The position numbers and the translations under genes are program-made. A stretch of DNA of 64,000 bases from Coprobacillus cateniformis (GTDB lineage Bacteria; Bacillota_I; Bacilli_A; Erysipelotrichales; Coprobacillaceae), in assembly GCF_009767585.1 (NCBI RefSeq), contig NZ_WSNW01000001.1, positions 2,564,041 to 2,628,040 on the forward strand, given 5' to 3'. Every line of letters starts with the position of its first letter. The first letter of the stretch is position 1. Positions 24,675-33,837 of the stretch are shown here, piece after piece. Under the pieces are notes generated by a model, which was given only the letters and a program-made list of their open reading frames with translations, ran no database searches and was not told the origin of the DNA.

Positions 24675-26585
24675 GAACTGATTTCTAATCATCATTTTTA
24701 AAAACATTGGGTAACTGGTATCTTCAATAAGATTCCAGTTCCCTTTTTCTTTAATTGAAAGATTAGTGAGGATATTGGTTAAGGTATTATAAATGTAATT
24801 ATTACTATCACTGCAAGAGAATAGAATAATCATTTGAACTTCTTTTTTATGCCAGATTATAGGTTTTTGAAGAATTAATACAGCAAGTATATTATTTTGA
24901 TTTAAAGGTTTATTTAAGCGTATAATTGCTATTTTATTTTTATAGGGAATAAATGTATTTTGATCTTTAATCATCAGATTATTTTTAAATGATTCTTTTA
25001 TATGAGGATACTGAGCTTTTAACATTTTAAAAAATTCATTGACAACATCTGTTTTATTACGTGCTTTGACGTTTGTTTTATAAAGTTTAGGGTGAAAAAG
25101 GGTTTCTATTCTATTTTTATTGAAGAGATAGGAGAGATAATTATCAATTTTATTAAGGTCATCTTGATTAATGATTTGTGAAATATTGATATGTGGAATG
25201 AGTAAATCTTTATGAATTGGTACAGTAGAAATGATAAAATCATATTGATTTAAATCTTCATCAGGTAATTTATAGTATTGAGAAGTTTTCACAATATCAA
25301 TTTCATTTTCAAAACGTTCTATAATTTGTTTAGCATTTAATTGTTCAGCACCGCCACCAAGTCCACAAAGAAGTAGAACTCTTTTTTTATTTGTTTTGTG
25401 ATTATGGATAACAGTGTTAAAGATAATTGCAAAAAATGCAAGTTCACTCATTGATAAAGCCTGATGTGTATATTTTTTAATAATTGATGAAGTGATTTCA
25501 GCCAGTTCATATGCAAGTGGATAAGTTGTTTTTAATTCATCAAAAAGTGGGTTTCTAATTTTCTCTTTATAAGTTAAGCGAATTATAGCAGCTTCTACAT
25601 ATAAAGTAAAAGTTTTATAGAAATGTGAGTCATTAAATTGGAGTAATGTCTGTTGATAGATTTCAGATAATATTTCATTGACAAGATGATGAATTTCAGG
25701 TGAATTTTGTGGTGTCACACCTTTGGAAGATCTTTTACAAATAAGTTCAATTGCGATTTGGTTGATTTCATGTTCATTCATTTGACATTCATTTCTATCT
25801 TCAATAAAATGAGCAATATCCTTTGCACATTCGAATTCATTACGCCCAAGAATTGGTTTTAAATCAGGAGATTTGGCAATGGTATGACCAGCAAGAATAC
25901 GAGTAATACTGACAGACAGACTTAAAAGAAAATCACATAATGCGATATCAGACATTTCTACATGATGATGTTTGATTATTTTAATGATTCCATTTTCTAA
26001 TGAATCTGGATTTGTAATATATGAGTTTAAATAATCATAAAACATCTCAGATTGTCTAAGATTCGTAAATAGAGAGTCACATAGAGGTTTTCTTTTATTC
26101 ACTTCATCACCAACAATACAGATACCATAATTCGGTTTTTGTTTCATTATAAGACCATATTTTTTAATATCCTGACGAGCTTTTTTTAAGTCACTGGAGA
26201 TTGTAGAACGGCTAATCAAAAGTTCATCAGCAAGATCATCTATTTTCATATATGTATTATTTTCCACTAATCTTTTTAAAATATAACTCTGTCTTTCTTG
26301 TGGTAATGTTGGAAAAACATATTCTCTTTGACGTTCAGCATCTTCAATGATGTGAAACAAACCTTGTAATGAATGTGATGATTTTCCTTCAATAATATAT
26401 CCTTTGGAAGTCTTAGATACTAACTCATAACCAAGTGATTTTAAAATGATTTTGACATTCAGCATTTCATCTCGTACCAGTCTTCTATTGATACCAGTTG
26501 CAGTTGCTATGTCATAAGAAGAAATATAATTTGTTGAGGCAATAAGCAATTTAATAATTTCAATTTCATTTTTCTTTAAATTCAT
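24672..26585 (-). CDS. LicR/MtlR-type PTS-regulated activator (HTH-PRD-PRD-EIIB-EIIA)
   Basis: A 637-aa BglG-family activator. N-terminal HTH domains (IDDLADELLISRSTISSDLK) precede two PRD domains (about 175-390), an EIIB-like domain (VLLLCGLGGGAEQLNAKQI; the usual Cys is in LLCGLG) and a degenerate EIIA-like C-terminus. Activity is set by PTS phosphorylation, so it induces when the cognate sugar is transported. It is divergent from the EIIC gene, with palindromes in the 252-bp spacer. The start at 26585 follows TAAGGAGGAATATT; the longer frame overlaps an operator-like site. Confidence 0.85.
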   Translation of the reverse strand: MNLKKNEIEIIKLLIASTNYISSYDIATATGINRRLVRDEMLNVKIILKSLGYELVSKTSKGYIIEGKSSHSLQGLFHIIEDAERQREYVFPTLPQERQSYILKRLVENNTYMKIDDLADELLISRSTISSDLKKARQDIKKYGLIMKQKPNYGICIVGDEVNKRKPLCDSLFTNLRQSEMFYDYLNSYITNPDSLENGIIKIIKHHHVEMSDIALCDFLLSLSVSITRILAGHTIAKSPDLKPILGRNEFECAKDIAHFIEDRNECQMNEHEINQIAIELICKRSSKGVTPQNSPEIHHLVNEILSEIYQQTLLQFNDSHFYKTFTLYVEAAIIRLTYKEKIRNPLFDELKTTYPLAYELAEITSSIIKKYTHQALSMSELAFFAIIFNTVIHNHKTNKKRVLLLCGLGGGAEQLNAKQIIERFENEIDIVKTSQYYKLPDEDLNQYDFIISTVPIHKDLLIPHINISQIINQDDLNKIDNYLSYLFNKNRIETLFHPKLYKTNVKARNKTDVVNEFFKMLKAQYPHIKESFKNNLMIKDQNTFIPYKNKIAIIRLNKPLNQNNILAVLILQKPIIWHKKEVQMIILFSCSDSNNYIYNTLTNILTNLSIKEKGNWNLIEDTSYPMFLKMMIRNQF

Positions 26586-26632
26586 AATATTCCTCCTTAA
26601 TGCAGTACCATTATAACAAAATCCGACAAATA

Positions 26633-26648
26633 TGTAAACGTTTTCTCT
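26633..26648. promoter_or_regulatory. LacI/CcpA-type palindrome (regulator side)
   Basis: TGTAAACGTTTTCT is a near-palindrome centred on CG, matching LacI-family/cre sites. The mirror-image GAGAAAACGTTTACTC lies at 26786-26801. Together they flank the divergent promoter region. Confidence 0.65.
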
Positions 26649-26719
26649 AAAAATCTGTTTTCGCAAATTCTCTCTAAATCCTTACTACATAAGCCTTTTG
26701 ATAAAAAAAGTGAATGACT

Positions 26720-26736
26720 TGGCATTTATTATGCCG
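26720..26736. promoter_or_regulatory. Candidate operator TGGCA-N7-TGCCR
   Basis: TGGCATTTATTATGCCG has inverted 5-bp arms spaced by 7. The same pattern recurs at 33746-33762 before the second GH1 gene. It is a candidate binding site for the divergent PRD activator. Confidence 0.5.
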
Positions 26737-26785
26737 ATTGATTAAGTAGAAAAAAATAAACGACGTGATAAAATGAAGATGTAAA

Positions 26786-26801
26786 GAGAAAACGTTTACT
26801 C
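26786..26801. promoter_or_regulatory. LacI/CcpA-type palindrome (EIIC side)
   Basis: GAGAAAACGTTTACTC is centred on CG and lies 37 bases before the EIIC start codon, suitable for repression by the LacI protein at 32599 or by CcpA. Confidence 0.65.
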
Positions 26802-26837
26802 GCATTCTCGACATTTATAGAAGGGAGAAGAATTTAA

Positions 26838-28184
26838 ATGTCTACTGAAAACACGTCTTTTATGGACAAATTGATGTCAAAAGTTGATGTCATCGCTGGA
26901 CCAATGACAAAATTTGGTCAAATTCCATTTATTAAAGCTGTTGTAAATGGGATGGTTGGATCAATTGGGGTTACGATGGTTGGTTCAATTTTCTTAATTA
27001 TTTATCTTTTATGTTCTGATGGTGGTTTAACAGAAACGGCTTTACTACCATTCATGAAACCTTGGGCAGGGGATCTTGCATTAATCAATAGCTTGTCTAT
27101 GGGTATGATGGCAGTTTACATTGTTATTGCAATGGGAGCTGAATATGCTGAAATCAAAGGTTTCAACAAAACAACGGGTGCTGTAGGTGCATTCTTTGCA
27201 TTTATCTTACTTAACTACAATGCTGTTGGTAAATTATTTATTGAAGGTGTTGCTACTGATGCTTTACCTGGTGCTTTAGAAATTACTTATTGGGGTGGTG
27301 CAGGGGTCATCACAGCAATGGTTGCAGGTGCAATTGCGATCAATGTCATTCATTTATGCTATAAGTATCATATTCGTATCAAATTACCAGATTCAGTTCC
27401 ACCTGCAATCTCTGATAGTTTCTCAGCGATTATTCCTTATTTCTTTATTGCGATTATTTGTTGGGGTATTAGAACAATTGGAGGATTGAATATTCCTGAA
27501 ATGATTGGACAAATGTTATTGCCTGTCTTATCTGCTGCTGACAATGTTGTTGTCTACTCATTACAGCAATTCTTATCTGCATTGTTGTGGACTTGTGGTC
27601 TTCATGGAGATAATATCACAGGTGCTGTTACAAATGCATTCTTAAATACTTGGATTGGTGAAAATAATACTGCTTTCTTAGCAGGAACTGCTGTTAAAGA
27701 TTTACCATATGTATGGACTCCAAACTTATGTAGATTATCTCAATGGGTATCAAGCTGCTGGCCAATTTTAATCTATATGTTTATGTCAAGTAAGAAATTA
27801 CCACATTTAAAACCATTGGCTGCTATCTGTTTCCCACCTGCCATCTTCTGTATTGTAGAACCAATTATGTTTGGATTACCTGTTGTTTTAAATCCATTCT
27901 TAATTATTCCATTTGTTGTGACACATACAATTACTGGGGCATTAACTTATATGTTAACAAGTGTTGGATTTATTGGGAAAATGTATTTAGCTTTACCTTG
28001 GGCAACACCATCTCCTATTTTAGGATATTTAGCTCCTGGTGGTTCTATTGGTGGATTTATTATTGTATTTATTAACCTAGCCATTGGAATGGTTATTTTC
28101 TACCCATTCTGGAAGGCTTATGAAAAATCAGAAGTGAAAAGATTAGAAGACGAGGCTGCTGCTACTGTTGCTGCAAATGCTTAA
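26838..28184 (+). CDS. PTS EIIC, lactose/cellobiose family
   Basis: A 448-aa membrane permease of the CelB/Lac family with about ten hydrophobic segments. Family landmarks are the conserved TCGLHGDNITGAV and VEPIMFGLPVVLNPFLIIPF, the latter close to the sugar-binding region. It transports beta-glucosides with coupled 6-phosphorylation, using separate EIIB and EIIA proteins. A matching EIIB lies at 35977; no EIIA of this family is in the window. GAAGGGAGAAGAA precedes the ATG and a terminator follows at 28192. Confidence 0.88.
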   Translation: MSTENTSFMDKLMSKVDVIAGPMTKFGQIPFIKAVVNGMVGSIGVTMVGSIFLIIYLLCSDGGLTETALLPFMKPWAGDLALINSLSMGMMAVYIVIAMGAEYAEIKGFNKTTGAVGAFFAFILLNYNAVGKLFIEGVATDALPGALEITYWGGAGVITAMVAGAIAINVIHLCYKYHIRIKLPDSVPPAISDSFSAIIPYFFIAIICWGIRTIGGLNIPEMIGQMLLPVLSAADNVVVYSLQQFLSALLWTCGLHGDNITGAVTNAFLNTWIGENNTAFLAGTAVKDLPYVWTPNLCRLSQWVSSCWPILIYMFMSSKKLPHLKPLAAICFPPAIFCIVEPIMFGLPVVLNPFLIIPFVVTHTITGALTYMLTSVGFIGKMYLALPWATPSPILGYLAPGGSIGGFIIVFINLAIGMVIFYPFWKAYEKSEVKRLEDEAAATVAANA

Positions 28185-28189
28185 GATGT

Positions 28190-28217
28190 ATGAGGAGACT
28201 TGTAAAAGTCTCCTTTA
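28190..28217 (+). terminator. Terminator after EIIC
   Basis: GGAGACTT and AAGTCTCC pair around GTAA, followed by TTTATT. It separates the EIIC gene from the zinc-ribbon genes, although read-through is possible. Confidence 0.75.
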
Positions 28218-28242
28218 TTGAAAAAAATAGGAGGAAAAGGAA

Positions 28243-28710
28243 ATGAAAGTTTGTCCACATTGTCATAAAGATTTGCCTGATGATTCTACTTTTTGTATAT
28301 ATTGCGGGAAACCGTTGAAAAAAGTCAGTATGAAGGATTTAGAAAAAGCAAAAGAGAAGATTTCAAAACAAAGAGAAATGGAAAAAAATGATCCTTCTTT
28401 AAAACATAATCCTCGTGAAAATAGTTGGAGTAAACTTGGGTTGATGATTTTCCTTATTTCTTTAATTGGTTTAGATTTTATTGTTGCTACAATTGTAAAT
28501 GGCTTAGGAATGAATTCGAAGTTTATTTTCATAATCAGTCTTATTGGATATATATGTGCTATTGGATGTTCTGTCATGTCTTTTATTATTGATTATCAAG
28601 ATAAGAAAAAAGGTTATCAACCTAACGGAAATAGTAAATTCGCAATGGTTGCAGTTGTGATGAGTGTTTATATTGCTTTGTTAAATTTATCAACAGTTAT
28701 CTTAAAATAA
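28243..28710 (+). CDS. Zinc-ribbon membrane protein (first of a pair)
   Basis: A 155-aa protein with an N-terminal zinc ribbon (CPHCHKDLP then CIYCGKPL), a charged linker, and three hydrophobic helices at about 65-85, 95-115 and 130-152. AGGAGGAAAAGGAA precedes the ATG. It is 12 nt from the next gene, which has the same layout. Function is unknown. Confidence 0.7.
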   Translation: MKVCPHCHKDLPDDSTFCIYCGKPLKKVSMKDLEKAKEKISKQREMEKNDPSLKHNPRENSWSKLGLMIFLISLIGLDFIVATIVNGLGMNSKFIFIISLIGYICAIGCSVMSFIIDYQDKKKGYQPNGNSKFAMVAVVMSVYIALLNLSTVILK

Positions 28711-28722
28711 AGGAGAAGAACA

Positions 28723-29190
28723 ATGTATTGTCGAAAATGTGGTGCTAAAATGAGTGACACAGCTCGCTTTTGTGATAGCTGTGGTGAAGAAGTCAAAAAA
28801 GTAAGACAACGTAGTGATACTCAAAAATATGAAGAACGTAAAATTGAGGATGCTAAACAATCTAAAAGTAAAAAATCCAAACATGAAAAGGCATTAGAGG
28901 AATTAAAGAATCCTTATGTTATACCGGCTTTGGGAACAGCAATTTTAGCCTTTGGATTGGCAATATTTCCATGGCCTATTTCATGGAGGATTGGCACAAG
29001 TTTATGGATGCGAATTCTTATTTTATGCGTTGCGTTATTATCAGATTATCATTGTACGAAATCAAGGCAAGTGAATAATTTATACAATATCCAATATCAT
29101 TATCGGGTTCAACCTCGAATGGTTACAATAGCTACAGTTCTTGCAACATTTACCACAGCTGTATCATTATTTGCATTAATTAACATGTAA
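28723..29190 (+). CDS. Zinc-ribbon membrane protein (second of a pair)
   Basis: A 155-aa protein with an N-terminal zinc ribbon (CRKCGAKM then CDSCGEEV), a Lys/Arg-rich linker and about four hydrophobic segments (IPALGTAILAFGLAIFPWP and others). It resembles its upstream neighbour in layout but not in detail. A terminator follows. Its role is unknown; the pair interrupts the sugar-uptake locus. Confidence 0.7.
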   Translation: MYCRKCGAKMSDTARFCDSCGEEVKKVRQRSDTQKYEERKIEDAKQSKSKKSKHEKALEELKNPYVIPALGTAILAFGLAIFPWPISWRIGTSLWMRILILCVALLSDYHCTKSRQVNNLYNIQYHYRVQPRMVTIATVLATFTTAVSLFALINM

Positions 29191-29205
29191 AATATTTTTA
29201 TAAAT

Positions 29206-29238
29206 TTGATAGCACTTGTGTTGGTGCTATTTTTTTAA
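29206..29238 (+). terminator. Terminator of the zinc-ribbon pair
   Basis: TAGCAC and GTGCTA pair around TTGTGTTG, followed by T7. Confidence 0.8.
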
Positions 29239-29342
29239 TAAAAGGTTTTTGATTTTCAATGAGTCTTTTGTCATAATTTATGACTGTTTACTCTATTGAT
29301 AAGCAAGACTATTCTTATAAAATGAAACATGGAGGTGTTGAT

Positions 29343-30269
29343 ATGAGTGTTTTATTTTTTAAACCAATTCCTCGTCCAGCGATTTGGGGGCATACATTGG
29401 TTAAAGAGTATTTTGGATATGATGATTTTCCACTTGGAATTGGCCAGTCATGGTCATTTAGTGCTCAAGAAGGTGCATCAACTGTTTGTTTAAGTGATCC
29501 TTATCAAGGGCAGACACTCTTGGATTTATGGAAAAATCATCAGGAATTATTTGGTCATCCTCATGAAGATTTCCCTGTCATTATTTCGCTTGTTGGACCA
29601 GAAGATGATTTAAGTATTCAGGTTCATCCTAATGCTGAGCATGCTAAAAAATTAGGATTTCCAACAGGTAAAAATGAAGGATGGTATTTTATTGAGGCTG
29701 AATCAGGCGCAAATATTGTTTATGGACATCATGCTGCTAATGAAACAGAGTTAAGGCAATGTATACAAGAAAATCGCTGGGATGATTTGATTCAACATTT
29801 GGATGTTCATTCTGGAGATTTTGTTTATTTGCCAGCAGGTTTATTACATGCATTAAGAAAGGGAAGCATTGTCTATGAAATTCAGCAGGCAACTGATATC
29901 ACATATCGTTTTTATGATTATCATCGTAAGGACGAATATGGTCATGAACGTGAACTGCACATGGAAGAAGCAATCGATTGTTTATCATACAATCCTGAAG
30001 ATATGAAAAATCAAATTCATCCAGTTGAAACATATTATCAAAATTGTATACAGACAGTTTTTATTGCAAATGATTCATTTACAGTGACAAAATTGGAAGT
30101 AACAGGGGAAGTTGAGTACATTCATACAAATTACCAATTAGCAACAGTTGTGAAAGGACAGGGCAAAGTGAATAATCAAGATATAAAAGTTGGAGATAAT
30201 TTTCTCATTCCAACACATACACATATCCAATTGAATGGGCAAATGACAATTATGATGACAACAAAGTGA
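29343..30269 (+). CDS. manA: Mannose-6-phosphate isomerase, class I
   Basis: A 308-aa zinc cupin isomerase interconverting mannose-6-P and fructose-6-P. Zinc ligands appear in SIQVHPNAEHA, EGWYFIEAE and AGLLHALRKG, and the class I start PIPRPAIWGHTLVKEYF is typical of the Firmicutes type. The start at 29343 follows GGAGGTGTTGAT. It lies 10 nt before the first GH1 gene, so the pair form an operon and may convert sugar released from a mannose-containing glycoside. Confidence 0.87.
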   Translation: MSVLFFKPIPRPAIWGHTLVKEYFGYDDFPLGIGQSWSFSAQEGASTVCLSDPYQGQTLLDLWKNHQELFGHPHEDFPVIISLVGPEDDLSIQVHPNAEHAKKLGFPTGKNEGWYFIEAESGANIVYGHHAANETELRQCIQENRWDDLIQHLDVHSGDFVYLPAGLLHALRKGSIVYEIQQATDITYRFYDYHRKDEYGHERELHMEEAIDCLSYNPEDMKNQIHPVETYYQNCIQTVFIANDSFTVTKLEVTGEVEYIHTNYQLATVVKGQGKVNNQDIKVGDNFLIPTHTHIQLNGQMTIMMTTK

Positions 30270-30279
30270 GGAAAAGAAT

Positions 30280-31698
30280 ATGAAAAGAGATTTCTTATGG
30301 GGGGCTGCCCTCAGTAATGTACAAGCTGAAGGAGCTTATTTAGAAGATGGAAAAGGATTAAATGTATATGATACTTTGGTAGTGACACCTGAAAAAGGGA
30401 TAGTTCCAATGTTCTGTGATACGGCTGTTGCGGCTGATCATTATCATCATTATAAGGAAGATATTGATTTGATGGCTGAAATGGGTTTTAAGGCCTACCG
30501 TTTTTCTGTTGTATGGTCACGTATTCACCCTTTGGGGGATGATGAGAAAGCGAATGAAAAGGGTTTGGATTTCTATGAATCCATGGTAGATTATCTTTTA
30601 GAAAAAGGTATTGAACCTGTTGTTTCATTGGTGCATTTTGATATGCCAGATTATCTTTTAAGAGAATACAATGGTTTTTTAAATAAAAAGGTTATTGATT
30701 TTTATGCTAAGCATGTAGAGGTTGTTGTGAATAGATTGAAAGGAAAAGTGAAATATTGGCTGACATATAATGAAATTAATCTTGCACCTTATCAAAGTGA
30801 TTTGGTTGCTGGAGCATACCGACCTGAAGATATGAGTATGACTGAAATGTTTGCACAATTATCTATTAATACTGCAATAGCACATGCACGAGCTGTTGAA
30901 GTGATTAAACGCATTGATTCAAATGCTTGGGTTGGGGGAATGATTGGACATGCACCTTTTTATCCATTAACTTGTAAAAGTGAAGATATTATTGCAGCTG
31001 ATTTCAAGAATAAAATGCATAATTATTTACCGTTTGATATTATGACTTCTGGTGAACTTCCTGATTATTTTTTAAATTTTATTAAACAAAGACATATTCA
31101 TATTGATTATAAGGAACGAGAACAGAAAGTTGTATTAGAATCTTCACAAAAATTAGATTATCTTGCTTTTTCATATTATCGTAGTGGTGTTCAGAGTTCC
31201 TTTGATCATATTGAAGATTTTATTGATTTAGAGGATGCGATTTTATTTGATCATAGAAATTTAAAAAATCCAAACTATACAGCAAATGAATGGGGTTGGC
31301 AAATTGATGCTGAAGGTTTAAGATATTCTTTAATTGATTTATATCATCGTTATCATAAACCATTATTTATTGTTGAAAATGGTATTGGAATTGATGAAAA
31401 GTTAGATAATGGCAAAGTCTATGACGATGAAAGAATTGAATATTATCAAAAACATATTACAAGTCTTAAATGTGCTGTTGAACATGACGGTGTTGATTTA
31501 ATGGGATATCTTGCTTGGAGCCCAATTGATTTTTTAAGTAGTCATAAAGAAATGAGAAAAAGATATGGATTTGTTTATGTTAATAGAGGATTTGAAGATT
31601 TATTGGATTTAGCACGTTATAAAAAGAAATCATTCTACTGGTATAAAAAAGTCATTGCTACAAATGGTGAGAATCTTCAAAATGATATTGAATACTAA
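30280..31698 (+). CDS. GH1 6-phospho-beta-glycosidase (1 of 4)
   Basis: A 472-aa TIM-barrel retaining glycosidase of family GH1. The acid/base Glu165 lies in TYNEIN and the nucleophile Glu366 in VENGIG. The NEI form and the loop SSHKEMRKRYGF (Ser, Lys, Tyr) are marks of enzymes that recognise a 6-phosphate. It should hydrolyse imported phospho-glycosides to glucose-6-P or a similar product and an aglycone. It is the second gene after manA. It ends SFYWYKKVIATNGE, as usual for the family. Confidence 0.88.
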   Translation: MKRDFLWGAALSNVQAEGAYLEDGKGLNVYDTLVVTPEKGIVPMFCDTAVAADHYHHYKEDIDLMAEMGFKAYRFSVVWSRIHPLGDDEKANEKGLDFYESMVDYLLEKGIEPVVSLVHFDMPDYLLREYNGFLNKKVIDFYAKHVEVVVNRLKGKVKYWLTYNEINLAPYQSDLVAGAYRPEDMSMTEMFAQLSINTAIAHARAVEVIKRIDSNAWVGGMIGHAPFYPLTCKSEDIIAADFKNKMHNYLPFDIMTSGELPDYFLNFIKQRHIHIDYKEREQKVVLESSQKLDYLAFSYYRSGVQSSFDHIEDFIDLEDAILFDHRNLKNPNYTANEWGWQIDAEGLRYSLIDLYHRYHKPLFIVENGIGIDEKLDNGKVYDDERIEYYQKHITSLKCAVEHDGVDLMGYLAWSPIDFLSSHKEMRKRYGFVYVNRGFEDLLDLARYKKKSFYWYKKVIATNGENLQNDIEY

Positions 31699-31870
31699 AT
31701 CATTAAGAATTTTATTGGGTGTTGGCACGGATACAATATCTATGTGAAGTTGATAATGATAAGCATGAAGATGATCTGTCTTAATTTTAGGATAGTCGAT
31801 GTTGAGATACTTTGATTGAATTGAATAGACATATACAATGATAGGTGTATACTTAAAGAGAGGTGATATT

Positions 31871-32554
31871 ATGACAACAGAAGATTTAGCTCATATGTTT
31901 GATCATACTTTTTTAAAACCCTATGCGACAAAAGATGATTTTAAAAAATTATGTAATGAGGCGAAGTCGATGGGAGCAGCAATGGTTGCAATTAATAGTG
32001 AGCCAGTTCGTTTGTGTAAAGAATTATTGAAAGAGAGTCAAGTTCATGTTGGTGCTGCTATTTCCTTTCCTCTAGGTCAAACAACTTTGTCTGTTAAGTT
32101 AGCAGAAACAAAACAAGCTATTCTTGATGGTGCCGATGAGATTGATTATGTCATCAATATAGGGAAGGCAAAAATGCATGATTGGGAATATCTTAAAAAA
32201 GAAATGCAAGAGATTGTGACCTTATGCCATGAGAATAATGTTATTTGTAAAGTTATTTTTGAAAATTGCTATTTAGATCAATGTGAAATTAAGAAACTAT
32301 CAGAAATTGCAAAAGAGATAAAGCCAGATTTTATTAAGACAAGTACAGGCTTTGGGACTGGTGGTGCGACTATTGAAGATGTTCGTCTTATGAAAGAGAT
32401 AGTCGGTCAAGAGGTTCAGGTAAAAGCTGCTGGTGGAATTCGTGACTGGCAAACCTGTCTTGCTATGATAGAAGCAGGAGCAACACGAATTGGAACAAGT
32501 CATTCTTTGAATATTTTAAAAGAATATGAATCAATTTATAAACATCAAGTTTAA
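31871..32554 (+). CDS. deoC: Deoxyribose-phosphate aldolase (first copy)
   Basis: A 227-aa class I aldolase. The Schiff-base Lys lies in FIKTSTGFGTGGAT; VIFENCYLD and VKAAGGIRDWQT are further family motifs. It splits 2-deoxyribose-5-P to glyceraldehyde-3-P and acetaldehyde. The start at 31871 follows AGAGGTGATATT. It has its own terminator at 32556. Its nearest neighbours are glycosidases, not nucleoside genes, so the in vivo substrate may differ. The 31699-31870 spacer holds no gene. Confidence 0.87.
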   Translation: MTTEDLAHMFDHTFLKPYATKDDFKKLCNEAKSMGAAMVAINSEPVRLCKELLKESQVHVGAAISFPLGQTTLSVKLAETKQAILDGADEIDYVINIGKAKMHDWEYLKKEMQEIVTLCHENNVICKVIFENCYLDQCEIKKLSEIAKEIKPDFIKTSTGFGTGGATIEDVRLMKEIVGQEVQVKAAGGIRDWQTCLAMIEAGATRIGTSHSLNILKEYESIYKHQV

Positions 32555-32555
32555 A

Positions 32556-32592
32556 AATATAAAAAGTATCATTTCAAAATGATACTTTTTAT
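32556..32592. terminator. Terminator between deoC and lacI-type gene
   Basis: AAAAAGTATCATTT and AAATGATACTTTTT pair around C, giving a long symmetric stem that serves both convergent genes. Confidence 0.85.
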
Positions 32593-32598
32593 ATACAT

Positions 32599-33624
32599 TT
32601 ATTTTATATGGGTTGAATCACGTTGAATGACTTCAACAGGTAAGATAAAACGTCTTTCTTCTAACTGTACTTCTTTATCATTCATTAAGTTTAACAATAG
32701 ACTAGATGCTTTTTGGGCTAATCCTTTCGTATCTTGACGAATTGTAGATAATGAGGGATGACATGAATGAGAAATGGAAATATCATCAAAGCCTATCACT
32801 TTTACATCATCAGGAACTTTTATATGATTCTCAGCTAAAGCAACCATAACACCATAAGCACGCCAGTCATTTGTTGCAAAAACACCATCAAAAGGAATAC
32901 CTGATTTAATGAGCTTGTTCATGGCTTCTCTAGCGCCTTCATAATTTGCAGAAGAAAGATCAAGCAATAATTGTAATTCTTTGTATTCTTGTAATCCATA
33001 ATCTTTTAATGCTTGACGATATCCTTCTAGCCGCTGTTTATTTACAGAAAGTGTTTTGTTTCTTGACACGATTGCAATTCTTTGACAACCTTTTTTTATC
33101 AGTTCTTCGGTTGCTAAATAGCCACCACTATAATGATTAGATTCAACATAATAAACATTATTATGATCTTTAGGTTTTCTATCAATACAAACGATGGGAA
33201 TATTACGTGTAATGACATCAGTTGGTATCTCTTCAATACCAGAAATACACATAATACCATCAACCAATTTAGAATCTAGAGATTTAAAATAAGCAATTTC
33301 TTTTTTTTCATCTTGAGAAGTATTGCATATAAAAACTGAATAATTTTTTTCAAAAAAGTATTTTTCTATTTCTAATACCAGATGAGAAAACCATTCATTA
33401 TCAATATTAGGAACAATCAGTCCTACTGTTTTAGATTTTGACATTCTTAAACTCTTTGCAGCCATGTTGGTTGTATAACCATATTTGTCTATAATGTATT
33501 GAACCTTTTTTCTCGTATCTTCAGAAAATCGCCCATTATTATTAATAACCCTTGAAACAGTTGCAACTGAAACATTTGCAAGTTTGGCAATTTCTTTTAT
33601 TGAGATGCTTCTTTTTTTATCCAT
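32599..33624 (-). CDS. LacI family transcriptional regulator
   Basis: A 341-aa repressor. HTH and hinge are at 8-60 (SIKEIAKLANVSVATVSRVI, then AAKSLRMSKSKTVGLIVPN). A periplasmic-binding-like sensor domain follows (GIMCISGI, DGVFATNDWRAYG, VIGFDDISISHSCHPSLSTI). The hinge leucine and layout match sugar-responsive repressors. The start at 33624 follows AAGGAGTGAAACTT. It is divergent from the second GH1 gene, and LacI-type palindromes occur at 33682, 33773 and elsewhere in the locus. The ligand is unknown. Confidence 0.87.
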   Translation of the reverse strand: MDKKRSISIKEIAKLANVSVATVSRVINNNGRFSEDTRKKVQYIIDKYGYTTNMAAKSLRMSKSKTVGLIVPNIDNEWFSHLVLEIEKYFFEKNYSVFICNTSQDEKKEIAYFKSLDSKLVDGIMCISGIEEIPTDVITRNIPIVCIDRKPKDHNNVYYVESNHYSGGYLATEELIKKGCQRIAIVSRNKTLSVNKQRLEGYRQALKDYGLQEYKELQLLLDLSSANYEGAREAMNKLIKSGIPFDGVFATNDWRAYGVMVALAENHIKVPDDVKVIGFDDISISHSCHPSLSTIRQDTKGLAQKASSLLLNLMNDKEVQLEERRFILPVEVIQRDSTHIK

Positions 33625-33681
33625 AAGTTTCACTCCTTATTCTATTATATAGGTTTTTACAAATATTTACAAATGATTTTA

Positions 33682-33697
33682 TGAAAACGATTACTCA
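33682..33697. promoter_or_regulatory. LacI/CcpA-type site upstream of the lacI-type gene
   Basis: TGAAAACGATTACTCA is one mismatch away from the local palindrome and suits autoregulation of the repressor gene. Confidence 0.5.
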
Positions 33698-33745
33698 TTC
33701 AATCATATCTTATAATAGAGAATCAATCAAGGCTATTTTTGATAA

Positions 33746-33762
33746 TGGCACAAAGTGTGCCA
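33746..33762. promoter_or_regulatory. Candidate operator TGGCA-N7-TGCCA
   Basis: TGGCACAAAGTGTGCCA is a perfect palindrome (9-bp arms when extended to AATGGCACA) sharing arm and spacing with the site at 26720. Confidence 0.55.
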
Positions 33763-33772
33763 TTAAGATGTG

Positions 33773-33788
33773 TGGAAACGTTTACTCA
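33773..33788. promoter_or_regulatory. LacI/CcpA-type operator before second GH1 gene
   Basis: TGGAAACGTTTACTCA lies 11 nt after the TGGCA palindrome and 50 nt before the GH1 start, in the divergent spacer with the lacI-type gene. Confidence 0.65.
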
Positions 33789-33837
33789 ATGGCACTAAAA
33801 TAGGATTATAAGATAAGGAAAGTAGAGGGAATGGATT

